64,000 nucleotides of DNA from Ailanthus altissimus. Its lineage: Eukaryota > Streptophyta > Magnoliopsida > Sapindales > Simaroubaceae. Within the stretch, counting starts at the first letter, position 1; every line of letters begins with the position of its first letter. The position numbers and the translations under genes are program-made. This document shows positions 56,026 to 64,000 of the stretch, piece after piece. The stretch covers positions 12,430,501 to 12,494,500 of the forward strand of contig OX327705.1 of the NCBI GenBank assembly GCA_946807835.1. The letters run 5' to 3'. Below the pieces are notes generated by a model, which worked only from the letters and a program-made list of their open reading frames with translations, made no database searches and was not told where the DNA came from.

Positions 56026-58331
56026 TGAAAGTATGCTGTCTGTTGAGTATGTATCTTTTAGTTATTAATTTTACACGTCTCACATGTAAAATTTAAGCAA
56101 CGGAATTTAAAATATAAATAAATATTTATTACACTAATAAAATATTAGGAAACTCACCCTCGAAGTGTGCCTTGCACAATTCTAGTTTAGGACTCGGTGG
56201 GATCTTTTGAGCTAGAACAGTAACTTCCTATTCTTGCCAGAATATTTAACTTGGAGCAACACTTGCTTCTTATATTTCTCTCGGCCTTATATTCACTATA
56301 TGCTCACAATTCACTTGTTAAACACAAATGAATTAAGGTTCTTTATAAAGGAAGTTTGGCCGCCACTATGTCTAATTAAAAAATAATTAGTGTCTAGCAT
56401 GACAAAGCTTGGTATATTAATGGCTAGTAGTATTTTGGTGGCCGAACAATAACTAAATTGGTGGTAATTTCTATTACAAACAAATGATCATAGAGGAAGC
56501 TCATGCTTACTAACTTAGCATGACAAATTCTTAAGCCATCATTTATTGCCACCTCAAAGCTTTGTTTAAGAATGACAAAGAAATGATAAATATAAAAAAA
56601 AAAAACATTTTAATAGTCATCACTTACTATTATTTTCATTTGGCAATTGAATGGCTGAATAAAAAAGATTTTAGTGGCCAAAAAATAATTCTTTGTGAAA
56701 TCAATTCATGCCAGCACTTCATTACATAAATAGATGCCACATTTTACTTTGCTGAATTGATTTAGCGGAATACATTTCATGCTTAAACAAAAGCATGACA
56801 ATGCATATTACATTAATTGGTCGAATTGTAGCTTGCCACAACTTACTATATAAGCAATCACTTGGCCGAATTGTATGTTTTAATAGAAATTAATTCATTT
56901 AGCCAATTAAAAGATGCCACCAAATGCTTAAAAATTAATTTCATTTAATATTAAAGGGAATGAATTTTGTTTTTGAAAGCCATTATAAGCACTATATTAT
57001 TAACTACCCTTTGGCCAATTAAAAGTATTAACACTTAATAAAATAATGACCAATAAACTATACCACGTGTCATGTCCTAACAAATTAATGGCATAATATG
57101 TGGCATCAAATAAAAAGGTAAAAGTGTAAGTCTCTCTCTCTTGTCAAGATCCTAAGCTTAACACTTAAACCCTATGATCTCTTTGAGAGACCTTAAAATA
57201 ATTTTAATTTTCTGAGAAGTTTCCAAATTGAACCATTCAATCCAGTGCGCTACCTAGTGTACAATGAGTACACTTCATATAGTGAGACTTCCTAAGTTCA
57301 CACCCGTTTTGTCATATGAAACTCTTTCGTATGTCCATAAATGATGCCCCACACACATTATAAAAATAATAAAATTACATGTTAAACCATACAAGTTGAG
57401 GTTAATACATATTCATATAATCCCTCTGCCATTTATATCCTAGAAGAGCGGAGACATAGATCATCACCGTCAAGTCTCCATATGCTTAATTACTAGAACT
57501 TTATCTCTAGATTGGTATTGCAATAAATAGTATCCACAAATTTCTTTGCAATATTGTTTATACCACTGAAACTAATGTTTATGGGCATAAGACTTCCTAG
57601 AATATAATCTTAAGCATCTGAATATTTAACTCACCTATATGAGATGAAAGATCCTATATATACACTCACCGGACTCTATGAGCATTTGACCAAACCCAGC
57701 GATATGCTACGGTTAGATCATAAAAGGACTCTAACATATGTGAAACTTAAGTATAGTGGATCACTTATAAGCCCACCGCGGTGATTAGGTCAATGGACCA
57801 AAAATACTACTCAACTTGAGAAGACCCTTCACTGATGGATTTATGGGATATCTATTGGAGGTCTTCAATGAGTCTGTTTAGTATCTAATCCTTACTAAAT
57901 ACATCTATATCTATATGAGCTTCCACTAAGCTCATGGTTTGCTAAGATTAACCTTTTAAACTACCCAGATATAGACATACACTAATCTACATAAATCGAT
58001 TCCACTAAACAAATCTTGCATCGGTGGAAATAGATCAAGAATATATAATTTGAGAACATACTTGCATAATGACATTTCCTAGTAATGTTTGCAACTTTGT
58101 GCAACTATGTCATTATCAGTGTATTCCCAGGTGTTTGTCCCATTTCAAATAAGGTTTTAACTCTTTAGACCTGATCTGAACTCCTTCATATCAATATAAT
58201 GTCTGAAATGTTACACGTATCTTACCTTAATAAAATAATCAACAATTTAATGAAATATTTATTTATTGCATAAAGTATAAAATACAATATGCATACAAAA
58301 TTGGGATGACACATAAGCACAAATCCCAACA
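56026..58331 (-). mobile_element. copA 5' LTR, full length (right minus element)
   Basis: 2306 bp, plus strand TGAAAGTATG...AAATCCCAACA. On the minus strand it starts TGTTGGGATTTGTGC. The CATAAG palindrome is degenerate (near 57587). The flank beyond 58331 (TTCTTTAGATTTGTTGTAAG) resembles 25548-25570, while 44480-44513 on the other side of the complex resembles 25525-25547, so the two flanks are halves of one older repeat. Confidence 0.85.
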
Positions 58332-58584
58332 AAATTTCTTTAGATTTGTTGTAAGCCAATTAACTGGCATAAGATTTTTGTGTAATTTGAAATTTGTTGA
58401 ATATACCAATTATTATAGAACAATAAATAGATGTTTGACATGTAAGCAGTTGAATTATCGTAGTCAATTACACTGTTAGTAAAGTCACACAACACAACAA
58501 AGTGTTGATGGTAGTTGCACATATAGCTACTGATTAGTGGCAACATATGCTCAGCCACAAGCAATAATGATTGCGACTTGAGGT
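58332..58584. repeat. Old repeat flank with a piece of repeat H
   Basis: 58332-58370 continues the 25530-25590-like sequence. 58520-58580 has GCTACTGATTAGTGGCAACA, the left end of repeat H. Confidence 0.45.
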
Positions 58585-58917
58585 AACACAGTTAAAAATT
58601 ATGAAGTGCTTGTTTCTTGGGAAAATAATAGATAGAAATTTTTCTAGAAAATAAAAGAACAATCTGGAAACTTGAATTTTATTTCTTTTTTTAATAGTAT
58701 AAATATTACAAGTTTGTTTTATTTATAGTAAAAGATCAATAGAGATCACGGGTTAAGAATATGCTAGCTCATAACGAACTCTAACTAACTTCTTAAAGTT
58801 TTGTAGGAAAGCAAATACTAGAGTATTTGAACAACCATCAACTGATTCTACACTTGCATGCTTCTACTAATTTATTTTATGATTCTACAATAATCTCTTA
58901 TCCATATTGTTCTCTAA
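58585..58917 (-). mobile_element. Copia LTR, third lineage (short-LTR type)
   Basis: On the minus strand it starts TATTAGAGAACAATATGG after a purine tract (GAAAAGG), with GTTAGAGTTCGTTATGAGCT and ACTATAAATAAAACAAAC. A related piece is at 15255-15427. The LTR end is not resolved. Confidence 0.6.
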
Positions 58918-58932
58918 TATTCCTTTTCAAAC

Positions 58933-59040
58933 TCATGGTTCGAGGAGAAACATGATTTTGTTCCAAAAATAAGAGAATTTTCCATAAGATAGAAGTTATT
59001 TAAAAATATCAACTACCTGATCCTTTGTTAGTATATGACT
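58933..59040 (-). pseudogene. Copia RNase H C-terminus, third lineage
   Basis: The minus strand reads HILTKDQVVDIF, a stop, then LLSYGKFSYFWNKIM. It matches the well-known copia C-terminal pattern ending in a KDQ-ADIFTK stretch and a short tail before the polypurine tract. About 35 codons remain before a copA LTR interrupts. One stop and a drifted tail show decay. Confidence 0.7.
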
Positions 59041-60227
59041 AACTTTCACCACACTAACTGTTGGAGTTGGTACTCACGTGTTATTCCAATACTTATGAAT
59101 ATTAAATTATTTAATATTCATAAAGCAAACATTTTATATAATCGTTAATATAATATAAATACATGGTATAATGCTTGTTACGTTACAGACATTATATAAT
59201 CTGAAGGAGTACAGATCTAGTCTAAAAGAGTGTAGACCAGTGTTAAGAATTAATAGAGCTGAGAGTTATAAATGTTAACAGTTAGCACTGCTAAAAGTTA
59301 GCAATATATAAGAGTTAGCCATATTTAAAAGATTAGATCCTTATCTGTAATGGGATAAATACCTGAGGGTATACCAGTAATGATATGGTTGCAAGGAGTT
59401 GCAATAGATGCTAGGAAATGTCATTATACAAGTATGTCCTGAAACATTATGTTCCTGATCTGTTTTACCGATGGGGTCTATCAGTGGATCCATTTTATAT
59501 AGATCAGTGTATACTATATCTATATAGTATAGATGGTTGTTCTTAGTCGACCATAGGCTTACCGGAAGCTCGTATATGCATATGGGTATTCAGTCATGAT
59601 TGAATACTGAAAAGACTCACGAGGACGCCAATAGACATCCTATGAAACCATCAATGGTGAGTCCTCTTGAGTTGAGTAGTATACGTGGTTCTTTGACATG
59701 AGTGCCACAATGGACTTGTAAGTGATCCACTATACTTTGGTTTCACGCATGTCATAGACCTTTCATAGTGTAACCGTTAGGTGTTGCTGGGTATGATTCG
59801 ATACTTATGGAGTGCAGTGTGTACAGATATGGGATCCATCAGCTCTTATAGGAGAATAGTATATCTAGTCGTTCCACGATTGTAAATTAATACGGCGAAA
59901 GTGTAAATTATATAATAAACACAATAAATAAAATATATTAATCACATTAATATATTAATAAGGTAGAAAACTCACCGCAATGTGTAACGTTATACACGTA
60001 TTTCTTCGGAGTTCGCATAGAGACTAACTCGTGGGCAGTACTAATCACCAACACAGTGGGCTTGGTGAGCTACAACAACAGCTCGATATCCAGCACGAGA
60101 TTAAATCTTAATCCTCAATATGGTCAGGTGTGTGTTTATATTCATTTCTCCAAAAGGATAAGAAATAAAGAATTTGAAGAATTCCACCATTGCTTCAATT
60201 GGAACCATAGAGAAAAATGAAACAATT

Positions 60228-60302
60228 TCATTTTTTCCTTTTTTCTTTTTCTTCTTCTTCTTCTCCTTCAGTTTCCTCTTCTTTTTCTTCTTCTCTCCAT
60301 TT
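60228..60302. repeat. Polypyrimidine tract
   Basis: About 75 bases almost purely T and C, encoding only a Phe/Ser run in one frame. Confidence 0.8.
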
Positions 60303-60367
60303 CATTTTTGCTTTCTTCAGCATAACACAAACACACACACATTTTCTATAACTATTCACATCTCTCT

Positions 60368-60500
60368 CTTATATATATATATATATAATAATAATAAAAT
60401 AATAATATAATATATTATATAATAATAAAATAAATATAATAGGTGACAACTCACACCCATTATCTAATAATAATAATAATATATATATATTATATAATAT
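60368..60500. repeat. TA/AAT-rich microsatellite cluster
   Basis: Runs of TA dinucleotides and AAT trinucleotides within the minus LTR, broken by a short unique stretch at 60440-60463. Confidence 0.8.
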
Positions 60501-62450
60501 AACAATATATATTAAAATAATGAGAGATATTTTGATTATTTAACAATTAAATAATCAAAGTATGAAATAACCATTTTGCCCTTTATAAATAGTTACCAAG
60601 TCTATCGCTAGTGGAGCCCACCAAATCCCACACTTAGGTAAACTCAACCGAGAATCCATATTGCGCCACGTTTCATTATACAATTAGTAAATAATAATTA
60701 TTGAGTAATTATTGTATTTAACACTTAAATATAGATATGCACGTATTTTTGTGGTAGTGCTGAATATTGGTAGAACAAACTCCTTTGCCATATTGTTCTA
60801 CCTTGACGGAACTCTTTCCCGGGCTTGTGGCTACAAGACTTTCTAAGATACAATCTTGAAGCATTTGGATATCTAACTCCCAATGCGAGCTGACAGATCT
60901 CATATCTGTACACACCGGACTCTATAAGCATCGGACTATGCCCAACGACACCCAGCGGTCACACCATGAAAGGTCTGTGACATGCGTGGAACCAAAGTAT
61001 GGTAGATCACTTATAAGCCCACCGTGGCACTCAAGTCAAAGGATCACATATATTATTTAACTCGAGGACCCTCTATTGACGGCTTACATAGGGTGTCTAT
61101 CGGAGGCCCTCGTGAGTCTGTCCCATATCCAGTCCTAACTGGATACCTAGATGTCAATATGAGTTCCAAGCTCACGGTCGGCTAGGAATGACCATCTATA
61201 CCCTATAGGTATGACATATGCTGATCTATATATAAAGGTATCCACCGACAGACCCACATCGACAAAAATAGATGAGGGACAATTATTAGAGAACATACTT
61301 GCGTAACTAGCATTTCCTGGCACCCGATTGTAACTCTTGCAACTATGTAGTTACTAGTATATTCTCCGATCTATGTCCCATTCCACACAAGGCTCAAACT
61401 CTTAAATCTACTGAGTATTATAACCAGCTAACACCTAGCTATGCTAATAATTAATATTTATATCTCTCAGCATGGCTAACTATGAGCTCTTATCTAAATT
61501 TCTTTAGAACTGACCTGAACTCCTTCAGATCTACAATGTCTGTAACATTACAATGCATAATACTATATGAATGGGTATTAGCGATTTAATGAGAATGTAC
61601 ACTTATATAAATACAAAAGTATATGTACATTCAGGGATGGCACGTAAGCACCGACCTTAACACTGTAACCTTAGCTTGTATGGTCTAACGCGCTGATTTG
61701 TAATATTTGTGATGTGTGCATGGGGCATCGATCTTAGACTTATGGAATAGTTCCATTTGACGAATCGGGCATGGACCTAGAGAGTCCCGCAATATGAAGT
61801 GTACTCTTAGTGCACTAGGGCAGCATACTGGATTGAATTGTTCAATCCAATAATTTTCAGTATAACCAAATATTTTTTTCAGGAACCCTTGAGATGCGCA
61901 CGTATCAATACTTAAGTGTTAAATACAATAATTAGTTAATAATTATTATTGACTAATTAAATAATGACACATAGCATATTATGTGCCTTCGGTTAAATTG
62001 ACTAAAGTATTAGGTAAGGTGGGACCCATGTTGGGTTAATTAAAGGCTTAAGGGTTATTTCTCTTAATTGATTATTTAAATGTTGAATAATCTAAATATT
62101 TTTTTCTTACTTAAAAGTTAAATGATTAGTTAATTTGACAAGAGTTAATTGTTAATTAATGGGTAAATTAATAAAGTAAATATTTTATTGAGGACTTAAT
62201 TGCTAAATAAAATGAGATTTTATTAAGCAAATAATTAACTTAAAATAAATGTTGCTTAAAAGGGATATTAAATGAAAATATAAGGACTTATATGTAACAT
62301 TTCTTGTCAAAGACAATAAATGGCCGGCCACCCACTCTTGTCCAATTGTTAACTAATTGGACACTATAATCTTATGAATATATGCTTGGGTTATACAATA
62401 TGTTAACTAATTGGACACCATAATCTTAAACTACAAGAAGATTAAAAGAT

Positions 62451-62932
62451 TTATCTGTAAATTTGTATAATTTTACTACATTCTAGAGATTTTCATCTAA
62501 AAAATCATCTAATTCTATAGAATTGATAAACTTCATATGTGAGACATGTCATGAACTCAATATTTTACAATTCCTTAATTGGGAAAAAATTGCAAAAATA
62601 AAAATAAAATGGCAGATCATACATTATAATCAATCATTATAATGATAGTTTTTTTTTGTTATGGGTCTAACATATATTATGAGAATAATTACATATTTTA
62701 ATCAAAACAGATATTAACTTAAAATTTATCTATAATATGGATATTTACCTAAAATTAAGTTATTCATGATTTGATTCTAATTGAATGAAAAAGCTACACA
62801 CCAAATTGTCTCTCTTTTTTTCTTGAGAAACCTATTTTCTTTGCTAAATTTGTTGATTTTATAGGTCAATCACCTATAATTTCCATGCCTGTTGCAAATT
62901 ATAGGTTTATTTTTCATTCTTGAGTCTTCTAG
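62451..62932. other. AT-rich, possible intron or flank of a host gene
   Basis: No match to the window's TE families. It precedes a strong 3' splice-like site at 63064. Confidence 0.35.
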
Positions 62933-63064
62933 ATGGCTCGTAAGCTACATTTAGCACATTATTTAATATATATACATTTAAATTCTTGTGAAAATAATTT
63001 GAGGGACTTTCATCTTTTGGCTATAAAACTTGGTGGAGAAAGTAACAAGCACAAATTTTTGCAG

Positions 63065-63167
63065 TTGAAAATTAGTAGAGAAAATGAGTTTGAAACCACT
63101 TTGGAGCACTTAAGTGGAAAGAATGCTTATATTTCTCAAGAAGCAGCTGATATTAGAGTATCAATTT
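63065..63167 (+). pseudogene. Possible host-gene exon, cut by a copA LTR
   Basis: After a textbook acceptor (ACAAATTTTTGCAG, ending 63064) an open frame reads LKISRENEFETTLEHLSGKN, then AYISQEAADIRVSI. The residues are balanced (acidic, basic and hydrophobic mixed), unlike the AT-driven frames nearby. The open frame also extends upstream to an ATG at 62933, but with low-complexity residues that look like intron. The copA LTR at 63168 truncates it. I do not recognise the family. It could be an exon of an ordinary nuclear gene or an old gene fragment. Confidence 0.35.
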
Positions 63168-64000
63168 TGTTGGGTTTTGTGCTTACGTAGCATCCTATTA
63201 TGTATAAACATTCAATGATAGTATTTATACAATTATCATTTCTAATAAAATCATTAATATTACTTATAATAAATGGTAAAATGCTTGTATCATTTCAGAC
63301 ATTATATGATCTGAAGGCGTTCAGATATGGTCTAAGGAAGTTTAGATTAATGCTAAGAGTTAGCACATTAATAGAGTTAGCGAAATCTAAACAGTTAGAG
63401 CCTTGTCTGAAATGGAACAATGACTTGAGAATATATTTATAATGACATAGCTATAAAGAGTTGCAGATAGTGCTAAGAAATGTCATTATGCAAATATGTT
63501 CTCAAACATGATATTCCTAATCTAATTTCATTGATGCGAGTCTATCGGTGGAACCCATTAATGTAGATTAGTGTATGTCTATATTTGGAGGGTCCAGATG
63601 GTTAGTCTTAGCAAATTATGAGATTAGTGGAAGCTCATATAGACATACAGGTATTTAGTGAGTACTGGATATTGAACGGACTCACAAAAACCTCTAATAG
63701 AATTTTCATAAAGCCGTCAATTAAAGGTCTTCTGAGTTGAGTAGTATTTGTGGTCTTTTGACTTAAGCACCACGATAGGCTTGTAAGTGATCCACAATAC
63801 TTTGGTTCTACACATGTCAGAGATCTTTCATGGTCTGACTATCGTGTGTTGGTGGGTATAGTCTGATGCTCATGGAGACGGTGTGCGTAGATATGGGATT
63901 CATTAGCTCATATGAATGGGTTGTATATCCTGATGCTCTAAGATTTTCTTTTAAAAAGTCTTATGGCCACAAGCATAAACCTCGAAAAATATATTCTGAA
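63168..64000 (+). mobile_element. copA LTR, 5' 833 bp, runs off the right edge
   Basis: Starts TGTTGGGTTTTGTGCTTACG. It has the hairpins GATCTGAAGGCGTTCAGAT and GTCTAAGGAAGTTTAGATT near 63309-63347 and CTTATGGCCACAAGC near 63960. The putative 5' target site is AATTT (63163-63167). Whether it is solo or a full element cannot be seen. Confidence 0.85.

Larger units (their letters stand above)
59886..61662 (-). mobile_element. copA LTR, minus strand, nested in a copA LTR
   Basis: On the minus strand it starts TGTTAAGGTCGGTGCTTACG and matches the 39869 subfamily through the U5-like half. The low-coordinate end is truncated or drifted (no clear terminal CA). No clean target duplication can be called because the host LTR also has a deletion here. 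Confidence 0.75.
59059..62450 (+). mobile_element. copA LTR, plus strand, interrupted by a minus LTR
   Basis: 59059-59885 starts TGTTGGAGTTGGTACTCACG and has the hairpin region near 59199. After the insertion 61663-62450 resumes at GTAACCTTAGCTTGTATGG. About 0.2 kb normally present between these points is missing. The 3' end is not clear. A 54-bp direct duplication (TGTTAACTAATTGGACAC at 62347 and 62401) lies in its tail. Confidence 0.7.

Noticed and set aside
60174..60410. A 78-codon plus-strand open frame with long Phe/Ser runs
   Set aside because: It is the translation of a polypyrimidine tract and a TA microsatellite inside an LTR.
59880..61670. TGTAA on both sides as a target duplication of the nested minus LTR
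   Set aside because: The copies are not at the exact LTR ends, and the host LTR has a deletion here, so the match is likely chance.

Overview
This is plant nuclear DNA, most likely from a eudicot. It is very AT-rich and packed with decayed LTR retrotransposons: Ty1/copia families primed by initiator tRNA-Met, very long LTRs, and intron-type splice signals in the two host-gene candidates. I see no bacterial, organellar or viral gene organisation, no rRNA or tRNA gene and no CRISPR array. No complete, functional protein-coding gene is visible. Nearly every coding-like stretch is a fragment of retrotransposon gag or pol. I name the families for this window only. copA is a Ty1/copia family with LTRs of about 1.2-2.3 kb that begin like TGTTGGGATTTGTGC. 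F is a second, more decayed Ty1/copia family with LTRs of about 1.3 kb. J is a copia-like LTR of about 0.78 kb. GypB is a family known here only from LTRs of about 2.78 kb (TGTAATATC...CTGTCA), resembling Ty3/gypsy. D is a family of LTRs of about 1.3-1.4 kb (TGATGC...TTATCA). H is an unclassified repeat of about 0.45-0.5 kb.

Layout. 1-7.7 kb: end of a D-like LTR, a plus-strand copA RNase H end with its 3' LTR, a GypB LTR stub, then a minus-strand copA pol remnant with its 5' LTR. 7.7-16.2 kb: F-family gag/integrase, repeat H, a 25-bp tandem array, a possible gene remnant, a minus copia LTR, and a scrambled F fragment split by another LTR. 16.2-27.1 kb: a second F element split by a perfect copA solo LTR (target duplication GTTAT), followed by an LTR / RNase H / LTR tandem and further LTR pieces. 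27.1-39.1 kb: the longest copA element (minus strand, LTR to LTR), broken by a D solo LTR (duplication ACTGT) and a GypB solo LTR (duplication ATTAT). Its left LTR also has a primer-binding site and leader on its far side, so it is shared with a second tandem copy. 39.1-41.9 kb: repeat H, an RNase H tail and a plus copA LTR. 41.9-43.7 kb: the least TE-like part, holding a two-exon cysteine-rich secreted peptide (defensin-like) gene with one in-frame stop. 43.7-58.3 kb: a J LTR, then a nested copA complex with a D solo LTR (duplication TGTAT) and a GypB solo LTR (duplication CTACT). 58.3-64 kb: a third copia lineage, a copA LTR holding an opposite-strand LTR, a possible host exon, and a copA LTR inserted into it that runs off the window.

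The history reads as repeated insertion into older elements, followed by LTR-LTR recombination (several solo LTRs with intact 5-bp target duplications), deletion and point decay. The main non-TE result is the defensin-like pseudogene at 43.0-43.5 kb. The main TE-level curiosities are a shared 13-base GC-rich motif in two unrelated families, regularly spaced repeats in the copA leader, and paired hairpins in the copA LTR.
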